Shown here one piece after another: positions 24,301 through 36,787 of a stretch of DNA of 64,000 nt. The stretch is from contig NC_061771.1 of the NCBI RefSeq assembly GCF_022458985.1, forward strand, positions 19,231,501 to 19,295,500. The letters are read 5' to 3'. The stretch comes from Mugil cephalus. Its lineage: Eukaryota > Chordata > Actinopteri > Mugiliformes > Mugilidae. The position numbers and the translations under genes are program-made. Positions within the stretch are counted from its first letter, which is position 1, and the number at the start of each line of letters is the position of its first letter. The notes under the pieces are model-generated. The model was given only the letters and a program-made list of their open reading frames with translations, searched no databases and was not told where the DNA came from.

Positions 24301-27300
24301 AGGAATTCTACATTGGCCAGGTTGGTTTATTCAGACGTGACAACAATACACAGTTTCTCACAAGTCCAGAAACAAAGTGAAACACTCCAGAGAAGCATCT
24401 GTTAGCTTTCACTGTGGCCGTTTCTTCAGCAGACAGCGGTGATGACAGTGAAGTCAAGTCGGCTCTAACGAGTCGACTGAAAAGAACTGCTTTTGTAACA
24501 CTCCAGTAATTTATTATCCATACTTACACTTACAGTTTCTGTAGAGGTCTTCGTCCAAGATAATTGTCCAAAATAATGCAACACATGCATAACTGTGCTG
24601 CAGCTGCTGGGAAACAACAAACTGTCTGTGTGTAACATCGAGGCGAACCTGTTGTGTGGTTAGCAGTAGAAGAACCATGTAAGCTGGAGACAGCCGAGGC
24701 TCAGAATAAGGCTTCTCCTCTGCTGTTTTGCATTTTAAAGACGACACGTTAAGTCTTGCATTTATCCTCCCTGTCATTCAGTTCTGAATGAGACATTAGG
24801 AAGAGGACTGTCTGAAACAGAAGCAGCCATAAAACATGAACTCACTCGAACAGACGCTAAGCGTCAGACTGACGGACTGTAAATGCACAAACTGAAGCAA
24901 TACTAAAGTTTTAGGATTATTTCTCTTGTAAGTAAATGTATTGCAATGTGCAACTTTGTATAGACCGATCAGGCATAACATTATGACCACCTTCCTAATA
25001 TTGTGTAGGTTCATCAGAGAGTGGACACGGTCCTTCTGAGGGTGTTAGTGGGGGTCTTTGGGTCCTATGGGTTTAGGGAGGGTCCTCTTTGGATCAGGTG
25101 TGTTCCAGTGCATCCTACAGATACTACTACTGCTACTATTGAGTGTCATTACTATGGGGGGGCTTGCATGGTCTGGTCTAGGTGGGTGGTAAATGTCTAA
25201 GTAACAGCTGCATAAATGTCAGGTCCAAAAGTTTCCCAGCAGAACATTCTGGTAGGGGTGGGAAAAAATATCAATATGTCCCAATATTTTTTTCTTCCAA
25301 TATAATATTGATTTTGAATGTTTTAATATCAAGACAAAAAGTCACAGTCCACCACCACTTTTTCTGTAAATGGAACGAATTATCACTGTCATCTGATGTA
25401 CATATATACAACGTGTATTTTAAGCTGCATTTAAAATGTCTCAGTGAACTATGTAGAATATGACAGTATATCGCAATATCATAATATCGCAATATCGTGT
25501 TGTGACTCAAATATCGTGATACGTATCATATCACCCCGACATTGTATGGTCAATTTTATTTACTTCTCCAGTCAGTGGAGAATTATACAGTACCCATATG
25601 TATCATATGGGTACTGTATAATTACATTATTATTTATATTACCCTGTGTGTTCACCTCCCCCCCTTCAGAGGAGAATGCCGTGGTGTGGTACAGTCTGCT
25701 GCCAGGTACCGGCTACGAGCTCTTCAGCATCAACCCATACACCGGACTGATCACCACCACGTCTTACCTGGACAGAGAACAGCAGCAGCATTATACTCTC
25801 AGAGGTAGGACACATGAGCAAAATATAATCACAGATGAAAACCTGTTCAAAACTTTGTTGTTTAGTTGTTGTTGTTGTTTATTTAAAAATTCTAATTTAA
25901 GATGGGAGACATACACAGACCGTTCATAGAGGAGGCTCTCCTCTAAACGTTTCAGGCTGAATGAAGCGCCGGGGAAAATTAGCAATTGCGCAACATCATG
26001 CACTAAAAGTCATGGTTTTAATAATATGAAAATTAAACCATCATCTCATAACTGCAAGATGTAATATGTCATTGTGCTGATTTGTCTTACTCAACTTGGA
26101 AGGCGAGCAATTGATTGATCACTAGCTTATTTATTTTTTTATTTGATTTTATTATTAATCATATTGCAACATCAGTGGGAAAAAAGGAGTTGGGAAATGT
26201 TGGAGATAAATACCTAAATTAACCAGAAACTTGTTCTGATATGTCTGATTGTTGCACTGCGGTTTAATGGGAAGGATTTACAGCTGACCGTATTTAAAGT
26301 CAAGCATCTGTAAGTGTGTTTGGGTCAGTTATTTATCTTCAGTTACTCTTATCGGGGTGTTCTGGGGAATCATTTTTAAAATAAAATCCCCTTTGATGTG
26401 ACGTTTATAATAAAACCTGCCTTTTGATTCTTTCCACCTCACAGCTACGCATTTCAGTCAATAAGCGTCTCAGATCTACCTACTAAAGGCACATATAGAT
26501 ATCAAAGACTATCTTACATAGATCCAAACCAGATGAAACAAAACGTATAAAGTGGTTTTCTACAGTTTCGATCAAACGCGGACATTTCTTTCGTTCCCTG
26601 CCCCTTTCTGTTTCTCATTCTCTCTCATTCTCTCGCATGTCACGCTTCACCGCTCAACTCATAAAGAATTCAAGGTCCGCCTTCCGTATAAAAGCAACAT
26701 TATTCAGCAGGTTGATTTATGTTAAGGAAACAGAGGACTTTTAAAGGGCTGAGCTACAGTATATATCTAACCTCCGCTGACTGCGCTGCTCCAGCCTCCA
26801 TCGACTCAAGTGTTTGCTTTCGCTCTCACTTGGGTACACACAGGAATTACACTCAACCTATTCAGCAGTGTTTAGTGATGAAACTGCTTTCAGATGTTTT
26901 GTCATAATATTTGTACAGTTGCCAGTATGATGGACAATTAAGTCCAACAATAAAATATAATAACAGGAAAGGCTAAACTTCTTGATGTCGGGCCAAACTC
27001 ACACAGGGCTTGTTTGGAAACACTGAAATATGTGGAGACAATTTTCTCTGGCTGCAGATGAATTTGGAAAGAAATAAAATACCACATTCTTTTCAGCACA
27101 TATTAAAGGCTGTCTGTGTATACTTCATGTTGACAGGATTATTTTTTCTTTTTCATTCTGTGGAGTTTGCGCTGCCGTTAAAAAATCTAATCTTGCCTCG
27201 GTCTATGGTGAGCAGATGGTGATCGGAGCCAATAATTGCTCCACTGCTGTGCTTTCAGTGACTGTCAGTCAATCGGTTCACCATTTTGGCCCAGTTTAAA

Positions 27301-30300
27301 ATATAATAAGTCTTAAATAGACAGACACTAAATCTTCTACAGGCATTCAAGTTGCAGAGGCAAATGACGAAAGTCTAATGACATTTGCATCACATCTGCA
27401 GCTCCAGCTCGTGTTTAGTGCCAGTTTGCAGATGGTGACATTGTGGTAAAGATGGTGGTTATGGGAGATGTTTTATTTGCATTTTACTATCCAATGTGCT
27501 GATTCTGCACTTTGACCCAGTGAACAGAAGCAGACAAAGACATGCGTGTTCTTTCAGCCCTGTCCAAACTACCGTAATCTGTCAGCGTAGATAGAAGATG
27601 AGCCCTAGAGATGTGGAGTATTTTCGATGCACTATAGCGGCATTCAAAGGTCTAAAGTCTTGGTTGTGCTATGAGGTTGCCACCTTGGAGCTTCTCATTC
27701 TCAGTATTTATAGGGTTTGAATATAGCGAAGGCGCAATGAAGACACAATGCCAAAAACATAATCTAAGGAAAGGATCACAGCTTAATAGAGTCTGCAGCA
27801 AAACATAAAAATGTGCACAGAAGTGTTTAAATGCTGTGAATGTGTGCAGGAAAAGAAAGCGAGCACTGACTAAGCGTGAGCTCCATCTGATCTCTGTTTG
27901 CAGTCCAGGCCCGTGACAGCGGCGCTCGGCCTCTTTCCAGCACAGCGACAGTGCTGTGCTCTGTGCTCGATGACAACGACAACCCTCCAGAGTTCATGCA
28001 GTCATCGTTCCGAATCAGCCTGCCAGAAAACCTTCCTCCTGGGGTCGTCCACACCGCTCAGGCCTCCGACCCGGACCACGGAGAAAATGGCACCATATTC
28101 TACTCTATACTAGGTTAGGAACTCTCACACGGTTCTACATATCAAGTAGTGACTTTTCATTGTGACACAGCAGCTTGAAAATGATCTGTTATAAATATAG
28201 GTCACAGTTTGTGACACCGATCTACCATATGTAGCACAGCTGTGCGCATATAGTTCTTCTGCAAAGTTTTGATAGTCTAAACTATTGGCAGTAAACATGT
28301 TTGATTGCTTGTGGTGAACTGAGACAAGCTATGTACTGAGTTATTAGGAAAGTACCACTTCACCTTAGCTGGTTAAACTTTTTGACAAAGCTATAAAAAC
28401 CTTCTTCACTCAGTGTTCCTTTAAATCCACTGTTATCGTATCTCTGAATGTCTTCAGGTGAGGACTACCGAGGTCGGTTCACCATCAACAGTCACACAGG
28501 TGTTGTCAGCACCACGCAGGTTCTTGACCGGGAGGAAACTCAGAATTACACCCTCACCATACAGGCCCGGGACAATGGTTCCACTCCACTCAGCTCCTCC
28601 ACACAGCTCCAACTGGTGCTGTTGGACCAGAATGATAACATCCCCTCCTTCAGCCGCAAGACCTATCAGGCCTCCGTCAGCGAAGGTCTACCTGCTGGAG
28701 CTGAGGTTCTTCAGGTTGCTGCCTTTGATCCTGACGAGGGGTCCAATGGGGATGTGACGTACTCGCTGACAGAGGACAGCAGCCAGGGTGCCTTTTCAAT
28801 GGACGCCTTCACGGGAGTGATCCGCACCACCAGGACTCTGGACAGAGAGACCAGGGCTCAGTACACCCTCAGAGCTGTGGCTACTGACGGCTGCACTCAG
28901 GGCCCACTGAGCTCTATGGCATCAGTAACAATACAGGTGGAGGATGTGAACGACAACATGCCGGTCTGCGACCAGAATCCCTTAAACGCCTGGGTTTCCA
29001 TGAGGACTCCGCCAAACCAGATCGTTACCACGGTCATGGCAACAGATGCCGACCAGGGTGAGAACGGAACGGTTCAGTTCGCGTTATACGATGAGGAAAA
29101 TCTGTTCGACATCAACACTGAATCCGGAGACATTGCTCTGAGAAGACGAGTGAGAGCGGGCTTCTCTGGGAGGAAGTTGCAGGTCGCGGTTTCAGACCGA
29201 GGGCATCCCGTTCTGACCTCCACCTGCCTCGTTTTCATCCATCTGAAGGGAGAACATGAAGGTCTTCAGTTCACAAATAAAGTGTACAATGCCACCATCA
29301 AGGAGAACAGCAGAGCTGGTACGATATACCACTTGAATTCCTGTTTTTCCCTCCGATATCAAATAATAACCTCATCAGTCTGTTCACATTTTTCTCCAGG
29401 CACTTGGATTGCGAAGGTGGAGGCCAGCGACCAAACTAACAGCAGGCAGAGAATCACATACACCATATTTAGTGGTGACGAAAACCACATTTTCTCCGTT
29501 AACCGACACACAGGTAATCACGTTTTGCTTAATATTTGCTTTTGTTCTCTTCCCTTCGATTCAAAGCTGTGTAGCAGATGGCAGTCGTGTTAGGCATTTG
29601 CAGGAACATCATGCAAGCTTTCATTACTTAAATTTTCCTAACTTCACAAATTCCATTGCACTCATCCATTTTATTTTCCAGAGAAATACCCATAAAATTA
29701 CTGTCGAACCAATTAGACCCAACTGTGTGGAGGCACTTTTTATTTTTTTGCATCCGTCTTCATACTATCCCTCAACCTTATCTGTTTCATCTGGCTCTCT
29801 ATTTTCTGAAGACGTACGACGTATTGTATTTTACCCAAACTCTTCTTCTTGCATTCATGTCTACAAAGTTAAAGACAAAGTTTGAAGTGGGACAAAATAC
29901 CGCAAGAACCGCAACATGCAGCTTCATTGAGAGTCATCAAAAGTTCTGTTTTTCTTTCCGCTACTTTAACTTAATTTCCTTCATTTAATAGAGAGAAACG
30001 ATTAAAGAAGTCTGACAACAGTTGGCCTTTTAGGTTACCTCTCTGTCAAGTGTGCAGCTCTTCATCTAACAGCTCACTGCTGCTTCTCATCCCATTGCTC
30101 CCTGCAATTATGTCAAACTGATGTCAGAAAGTGACAAAAATGACCTGTTTTTTGATAAACAATAGTGGTAATGGACTCATTGCATGTGCTGTGACTTTCT
30201 TCATAATAAAAGTCAACACTTGTAATGTTCAGTTTATATTAGTGACTATATTGGAATCCATTAACTGTTGGCACTTATTCTGCAAATGCTGCAAAAGACG

Positions 30301-31920
30301 TGATGGCAATATATAGTATAGTGATATAAAATTATTTTATTTAATAAAAACCTTTGAGACTGGCACTTTAATATTACAATTTGTAAAATATTCTTCAATT
30401 TTCACGGAGTCTTCCCTCTTACGTAGGCGAGATCCGAGTGCAGAAGGACAACTCTCTGGACTTTGAAGTGAGCCCCCAGATCCAGCTGGTGGTGCTGGCT
30501 GACAACGGGCTTCAAACGGCTCACTGCAGGGTCTCCATCACCCTGCTGGACGTCAATGACAACCCACCGTTGTTTGAACACAGCAGCTACAGAACAGCCG
30601 TCTGGGAGGGTCAAGTACACAACACCTACATTATGCAGGTAAAGATAATATTTAATTATTATTATATTACAGCAACACAATTGGATTTATTTTGATGACA
30701 CTGACCACCTCACGTATTCTGAACAGGTGTTTGCGTCCGACGCCGACAGCGGTATGAATGGGCAAGTTGAATTCTCCATCCTGTCCGGTAACTATAATGA
30801 AGCATTCATTTTGGACTCTGTGAGAGGAATCCTCGCCACGAATGTTTTGTTGGACCGTGAGATTACTCCCTCGTACAAGTACGTTACATTTGTAATTTCA
30901 CTAATGTGAAGTCAACTTTTATCGCCTGCCTGGTTGTTTTGTCTTTGGTAAGAGGATGTTTCGAGACATATGTATTAGTTTGAATTAGTTTAAAATGGAT
31001 GTCAGTTACTGCTGTGTGTGACTGTGATATTGTAGGGCCACTGCTTACATGCATTTTAAATAGCAGCAGTATTATGTTTGCAGATGCATGTGTGATTTCT
31101 ACAAGACTCGTGGTAATTTATGCAATACATGAAGTTAGTAAATATGTAAACGCTGACTGTGCAGTACTTTTCTATTGCAGGCTGGTTCTGCAGGCGGTAG
31201 ACAAAGGAAAACCTCCTCTCAGCAGCACCGCCACCGTTAGAGTCCAGGTGGTGGATGTCAATGACAACAGCCCCGCAATCCCACCCATGGACCCCGCGGT
31301 TATAGCTGAGAGTAAGCCTCCACCCTAGTAATTGATTTCTTTCACAGTCTCGATTAGTGATAAATTATTCACTGTACAACACGATTTAAATGTGACTAAA
31401 ATACGTTTTTTCCACTTCCCAGATCTGCCAGCAGGTTACGTGGTCACACAGGTGACCGCTAACGACGTCGACCTGAGCCCAACAATCACCTACAGCTTTT
31501 CAAACAACAGCAGCACCAGCGTTCCTTTTGCTATTGACCGATACACCGGCGTCATCACACTGACTCAAGCCCTGGACTACGAGGAGGAGACGGAGTACGC
31601 TCTGACAGTCTGGGCGTCTGACTCCCTCCACCAGACATCTGGAGAGGTTAAAGTTCAAGTGCTTGATGTCAATGACAACGCCCCAGTCTTCACCCAGGTC
31701 TCCTACCAGGTACACAGAAGTCATCTATCAGTAAATAGGGAGGCAGCATTTGCAAGTTGTATAAATTATTATTGTTCTGTCATAAGACATGAATAATCAT
31801 TACGTAATGCGAAGTAAAAATGCATGTGTCTAACTCAGTGTGTCTTTTTAACTACAGAATTTCACGAGTCAAGTGTCTTCCTAATGACTTCCTACCTAGA
31901 AATAATAGCTATTTGATTGC

Positions 31921-31961
<41 letters not shown>

Positions 31962-34900
31962 GCGTCACTTTAGAAGTTCTGTAGTAATTTGATCTGGCAC
32001 AAAAAAAAAGATGGAGAACTCACAATAGATCCATTAGTAGCAGCTTAGATGCATATCTGTCCAGACTCGTATGCGAGGCGAAGACATAGAAGCCATTTTT
32101 GCAGATAATTATTACAGTACGTTTCAATGAATTTGACATCACTTCATCGTTTCATCCTGTTGGACACTTTGAAAACTTGTCATAATGTGCTGTGGTTAAA
32201 AGTTTGTTTTATTATTTTATTTGTGACCTCTGACCAATGACCACCAAATTCACACTGGTTCATCCCTGAGTCCAAGTGGCTCACGGTGCCAAATTTGAAG
32301 TCGTTCCCTCAAAGTGTTCCTGAGAACAATGAGTATAATGTTAAAAAAATGGACAATCCTCCAAACACTAAGTCTCTGACTACAGCTGCTGCAGGCACAG
32401 AAGCATAAAAATGAATGATCACGATTAAAGCTGCAGTTGAGGTACTTTTAATCCCTACTGTAGCGTTAGTCATTCTTTAAAAACACTGAATATGCACACG
32501 TCCCATACCGTTACCTGACTCTCTTAAATTTCGTGTGATTTATTGTCTGTTTGCTCTTTCAGGTTGAGTTGTCAGAGCTGGTCTCAGCAGACACCTCAGT
32601 TCTGTCAGTGTTTGCTACCGACAGAGATTCTGGACTCAGTGGAAAGATCAGCTACAGGCTGCTTTCATCTCCTCTACAGGGCTTCTACATACTGCCAGAC
32701 AATGGTAAGGACAGTTTAAATGCCAATAAAACTAACATCACACACAGAGCAGAATCTACTGTATAATGTGATATAGTGTGATTCTGTGAAAGCCATTACT
32801 TCATGCTTTATAGTTTCATGAATTATGTCTGATTTTCATATGCATTAGTCTCATTCTGTCCATTAAAATCAAGTTGTCTGGCACCGTTTAAAGGACGCGT
32901 GCCAAAGTAAAGGGCACAGAGAAAGTCTTGGCTTGGCGAACAGCACCAAAGGTTACCGAGGGTGTTCCTTCTGCCAGTAGCAGTATATTCACCACTGTTG
33001 ATATTTTTGACATCTTGTGAGCGTGAGTTCCATGGATACGCTATTGTGTCCATTTTAAAAAAATCCACAAACCCTTACAAATAAGGTAAATCCTACAGGG
33101 CGGAAATCAGGCCTCTTTTCCAGACGCTAATTTTCTCTCTGGTTTATAGGCCTCTATCAAGTTTGAACCCAAGATTTAATATTACTGAAGCACATTTGTC
33201 CCATTATGTGGTGAGTAACACAAATGGGAATTCGCATCGATGTTGACTAAAACTCTCTAGCTAAAATCCAAAGATGTGATGTGGGTCTTTCTGTGGTTGG
33301 GTACTCCTCTGTTTTTCCATGCTAATATGTTTCATAAACAGTGAATGGTGCTGCCTTAAACCGAAGCCCAAGAATGAGTAAAGTCATCCTTTAGAAAAGA
33401 AGCAGTGAAGCGGAACAATAAAGTGGATGGACAAACTCTTTGTTGCCATCCAACAAGAAAATTGCTCTTACAGTCCACACATGGGTTTTATTTGAGAATT
33501 GTCAGGAAATTATGTTTCGTTGCGGTGTCTAATTAACGGGGTAATTTAAATTTAACTCTCTCAAATGTTGTCACACAGTCAGACATACTTTATAGTCCTT
33601 CCTCCTAAGAGAAACATATCTAGGAAAACTGTGTCTTTATACCAATGTACCATATTATTTTATCTTTTTATATTTTATCTTTCTTGTGTTTCTTATGATT
33701 GTTTAATCTTATGTGCAACAAAGTATTTCCCTCGTATGTGACAAAGTATTTCCCTTGTGGATCATTAAAGTCTGTCTAAGTCTAAAGCAACTGAAATACA
33801 TTATGATTTTGCATCGGTGAGACCACATTTTTATTTAATGATTTAACTTAATACAATATAAAAGTGTAATGTACTATCTTGTATCCATTTGTACTTTTGG
33901 TTATAATGGAATCAGCACCTGAGATCCTTGTACCTACAAGTTAGCTCAAACCAGAGCATCCATGTTATCCCAATCTCTGACAATATTCAAAAGAGTTTTT
34001 TTGTGAAGTTGAGTTCAGGTGAATGTGGAAAGGACATGGCAGTCAGGAGTGTCTTTTTGTAGTTCTTCAAAGCTTTGAAGTTGAGCCGGTAGTCTGTCAG
34101 TGGGTCCATTATTATGAGCAACTCCCACCACATCATAGTTATAGATCAGATGGTAATTGGATGGTATTTGTTGTCTTGCAGGGTCTATTTTCACCAACAA
34201 GCCATTAAAGGCCATCACAAACGGTAACCTAATCCATCTTCTGGTCGAGGCGAGAGATGGAGGCGATCCCGTGCGCTCTGCCGTCACATCTATTGACGTG
34301 CTGATTCAGGACACCAACGACCACCAGCCTTTGTTTCACCAGGACGTCTACACGCTGTCTGTCCCCGAGGACATGGTCACAGGCACTACCCTACTGACGC
34401 TCTCTGCAGAGGACAAAGACTGGAGCCCCGAAAATACCCATTTGGACTACACCATCATCAGGGGAAATGAGGAGAAAAGATTCTGTCTGGAAGTAAAAAT
34501 GATACAAGCTGAGAGCCAGATGAAAAATGTTGGAAAACTTGTTCTGTGTAACCCTTTAGACCGTGAGACCACTGACAGCTATGTGCTGACAGTGAGTGTG
34601 TCCGATCGAGGAACGCCTCCGCTGAACAGCTCTGCTGATATCATGGTGACCGTGACAGACTGCAATGATAATGTCCCTGTTTTTACCAGCACCGAGTACC
34701 ACGCACAGGTGAGCGAAAGTGGCCCGATAGGTACTAAGCTGGTCCAGGTCAGGGCTCAGGATCCTGACCTGGGAACCAATGGTTTGCTCCGGTATCACAT
34801 TGTATCTGGGAACAGCAAAGGTCATCTCAAGCTAGACGATCGGTCTGGTCTTCTGGTGGTCAACCACTCGCTCGACTATGAGGAAGATTCAAAATACACT

Positions 34901-36787
34901 CTCACCATCAGAGCTTCCGATGGGGGAGGATCCTCTGAAAACCACAATGTGGCTTTCACAGTTGTGTTCATCACAGTGTTGGATGAGAATGACAACACTC
35001 CATACTTCATGTTCCCTACAGTAAACTGTTCTGTGTTGGAGAACCTCCCAGCATTTACCCAGGTGTGCTCTGTCCATGCCGTTGACAATGACTTAGGTCC
35101 CTATGGCCAGCTCACTTACTCCATTCTGTCCTCGTGCTTCATGGACTATGGCAGCGGCAGCCCGGAAAGGAAGGAGGCCTTCGCAATTGACCCCCTTACA
35201 GGGGACATTCACACTAGACAAACCTTTGATTACGAGCGAGAGAGCGAGTATTGTTTTGTAGTGGAGGCCAGGGACAAAGGCGACAAAGCAGCTACAGTGA
35301 GAGTGCAGGTGGCCATCAAGGGCGTGGATGAGTTCAGTCCCGTCTTCACCCAAAAGCAGTACCACTTCCACCTGCCAGAAAACGTCAAGCCTGGAGAGAC
35401 GTTTGGTTACGTGATGGCGATGGACCATGATGGGGGGATGGATGGGTTGGTGGAGTACTCGCTTGTGAGTTCACCCCCTTTTTTCTCAATTAACAAAACA
35501 ATTGGCGCTATCTTTGTGTCAGGTCCTGTATATCACACAAGAGGCAGCTACACCAGTGAGGACATGGTGGAACTGGTCGTGTCTGCATCTAGTCCCAGAC
35601 TGGGATCCAAGACTACAACCTGCCGGGTTTTTGTCAACATCTCAAGCTCAGCAGAAGCACTTACCGGGGTTCCTCTTGATGCGCACATGCTTAGTCTGAG
35701 TGTCTCGCTAATCATGTTCCTCTTTGTCCTAATCATTTTTGTGGGTTTAGTTCTTAGGTATAAGATCAAGGAAGCTGCCACCAGAAAGGTCGCTAACATC
35801 GCAGCACACTTCAACCATGGTGCTGGCTCGTTCAGTAGATCCAATAGTCAAACGCAAAGCGTATTATCTCTACATGAGATAACGCGACCGAGTGTTCAGT
35901 TGACCAAGAACGACATCTCGAACCCATACACTCAGTCAGACTCGAGTGGCCGTGGATCAGCAGAGGGCGAGACGGCTGAGGACCAGGAGATCAAGTGGAT
36001 TAATGAGTTCCCCTGTCGTAAAAGAGACGGATCCAGCAAACAAACAACGGAGATCCCAGAGTCTACTTTACCTGGAGATAATATCTCCTGCCACTCTATT
36101 GATGTAGGGCCGGAGCACATTTTATCAATCAACAAATGTTTAGCGTCAGCGATGGCCAGCACAGAAAGTATCCATCACTTCAAAGAGGAGGGAGGAGGTG
36201 AGGGGCTACTCTCTGCAATACTTAAGGCGAGGGATTTGGAGGAGAGCATGGGAACAAAAGGCTATGCCCCCCTCTCTGAAGCCCAAGCCTCCGCAGACTC
36301 TCTCTCTTCGCTGCTGTGCCTCGAGGAGCAGCTGCAGGGCAGCTACTGCTGGGACCACCTTTTAGATTGGGAGCCACGCTTTCAGACTTTGGCCTCTGTA
36401 TTCACAGATATCGGGATGCTCCCTGATGAAGAACTTCAGGGCGGCCGCGAGGACTTAGCAGTAGAGTCAAACTGTCTCATGTACCCGCCGCCTCTTTTAA
36501 CGGGAGTAGCCCAGTCTGGCATTAGGACTGTTCCTCCACGAAAACCCGGACGAGTGCCAAGCCTGAGCAGGAGATCCTCTCACCGTAAATATGCATATTC
36601 CCCCTTAGCCAGGAACACAGGACTGACCCCATCAGCTATGACTCCCAGTTTCTCCCCATCACTGTCTTCCCTCACCATTAGGACACCCAGTGCCTCACCA
36701 GTTGTCTCAGATACTGGGGTGGGGGGCATCAGGCTTGACTCTGGGCCCCTTACTGCAAGCCTTTTGGAAGGAGAAATACAGGTGTAG
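10284..36787 (+). CDS. dchs2: dachsous cadherin-related 2 (giant protocadherin)
   Basis: Dachsous-family cadherins bind Fat cadherins across cell contacts and carry planar polarity and growth signals. Twenty exons: 10284-12029, 15020-15211, 15322-15553, 16490-16726, 18740-19768, 19854-20041, 20318-20417, 20534-20694, 21446-22289, 22637-22876, 25670-25804, 27904-28113, 28458-29318, 29400-29513, 30427-30638, 30727-30878, 31181-31311, 31423-31709, 32563-32704, 34182-36787. They give 3272 residues. A hydrophobic signal peptide (SLLQTLVLSLLCAHSLG) is followed by 27 cadherin repeats, counted from 26 inter-repeat linkers (21 DxNDx, 5 degenerate). One membrane span (about residues 2907-2931, SLIMFLFVLIIFVGLVL) leads to a cytoplasmic tail of about 340 residues. 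The 27-repeat layout and position between plrg1 and sfrp2 support DCHS2 over DCHS1. A second in-frame ATG at 10299 is an equally good start. Confidence 0.95.
12030..15019. other. dchs2 intron 1
   Basis: This 3 kb intron is AT-rich, with a poly-T run (about 13247-13269) and short TAG/ACT trinucleotide repeats near 13708-13740. A short acidic open frame at 14640-14828 has no splice or family support. I see nothing else. Confidence 0.5.
15923..16045 (+). repeat. dispersed repeat family B, copy 1 (dchs2 intron 3)
   Basis: It shares GAAAAGACAACTTGAT, a run of TTTATTTAT, AGTTTTT, TTTTCTAGCTT, AAAGCCAGAC and CTCCCCCCTACCA in the same order with 18593-18680 in the next intron, allowing a few changes. 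Limits are approximate. Confidence 0.65.
17965..18420 (+). repeat. probable degenerate DNA-transposon remnant (dchs2 intron 4)
   Basis: The stretch starts GGGGTCTTCAACGTTTTTCA and closes with GCGACCCCTCTGCAGTACC, and it carries an internal AAT microsatellite. The opening resembles a common teleost repeat end. There is no transposase frame. The family is not assigned and the limits are approximate. Confidence 0.4.
18306..18345. repeat. (AAT)n microsatellite
   Basis: About thirteen copies of the trinucleotide AAT/TAA inside dchs2 intron 4. Confidence 0.95.
18470..18690 (+). repeat. dispersed repeat family B, copy 2 (dchs2 intron 4)
   Basis: Its second half matches the copy at 15923-16045 block by block (GAAAAGACAACTTGAT, TAGCTT, AAAGTCAGAC, CCCCTTTACCA). 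Its first half (GTGCAGAGGTTTTCACCGCC) looks like the usual front of the same element. It ends about 50 bases before the acceptor of dchs2 exon 5. Confidence 0.6.
22911..22952. repeat. (AATAG)n microsatellite
   Basis: Imperfect tandem AATAG/AATAC units, about 35 bases after the donor of dchs2 exon 10. Confidence 0.85.
24964..25250 (-). mobile_element. Tc1/mariner-like transposon fossil, copy 1
   Basis: One end starts ACCGATCAGGCATAACATTA, the terminal sequence of a widespread fish Tc1-like element. On the minus strand from 25247 downward the bases translate as MFCWETFGPDIYAAVT followed by a stop and then TFTT. This matches the conserved FCWETxGPxI...VT block of Tc1-like transposases. The rest of the transposase and the second terminal repeat are missing, so the copy is dead. 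The related copy at 48141-48355 lies in the opposite orientation. Confidence 0.75.
25254..25540. repeat. dispersed repeat with AATATCG-rich core
   Basis: It opens GGGGTGGGAAAAAATATCAA and closes with ATCGTGATACGTATCATATC just before ACCCCGAC. This gives crude inverted ends (GGGGTG and CACCCC) around repeated AATATCG units. The layout is that of a teleost DNA-transposon-derived repeat. It directly abuts the Tc1 fossil, whose missing part does not resume afterwards. Confidence 0.5.
25581..25623. other. perfect 20-bp inverted repeat (hairpin)
   Basis: The left arm 25581-25600 (AATTATACAGTACCCATATG) and the right arm 25604-25623 are exact reverse complements around a 3-base TAT loop. It lies 46 bases before dchs2 exon 11, in the acceptor region. 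Perfect identity suggests recent origin or gene-conversion-like correction of a quasi-palindrome. Confidence 0.9.
25805..27903. other. dchs2 intron 11
   Basis: A 2.1 kb AT-rich intron. I see no coding exon, RNA gene or clear repeat family in it. Confidence 0.5.
31921..31961. repeat. (TTA)n microsatellite
   Basis: About fourteen uninterrupted TTA units in dchs2 intron 18. Confidence 0.95.
32225..32355 (+). repeat. teleost dispersed repeat (TGACCTCTGACC type)
   Basis: It contains TGACCTCTGACCAATGACCA, GTTCATCCCTGAGTCCAAGT, GTGCCAAATTTGAAG and TCCCTCAAAGTGTTCCTGAG in this order. I recognise this as a frequent teleost interspersed repeat. The family name is not assigned. Confidence 0.55.
32705..34181. 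other. dchs2 intron 19
   Basis: A 1.5 kb intron holding one LINE-like tail (33660-33785). I see nothing else I can support. Confidence 0.5.
33660..33785 (+). repeat. LINE-like 3' tail, copy 2
   Basis: It carries GTGCAACAAAGTATTTCCCT twice in slightly altered form, followed by GTGGATCATTAAAGTCTGTC and TAAGTCTAAAG. It is the same family as 1125-1225. The doubled AAAGTATTTCCC unit is a local tandem duplication. Confidence 0.6.

Larger units (their letters stand above)
22877..25669. other. dchs2 intron 10
   Basis: This 2.8 kb intron holds an AATAG microsatellite near its donor, a Tc1-like transposon fragment, a second repeat and a perfect hairpin just before the acceptor (all listed separately). 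Between about 22960 and 24960 I see nothing supportable; the open frames there lack splice context or protein similarity. Confidence 0.6.
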
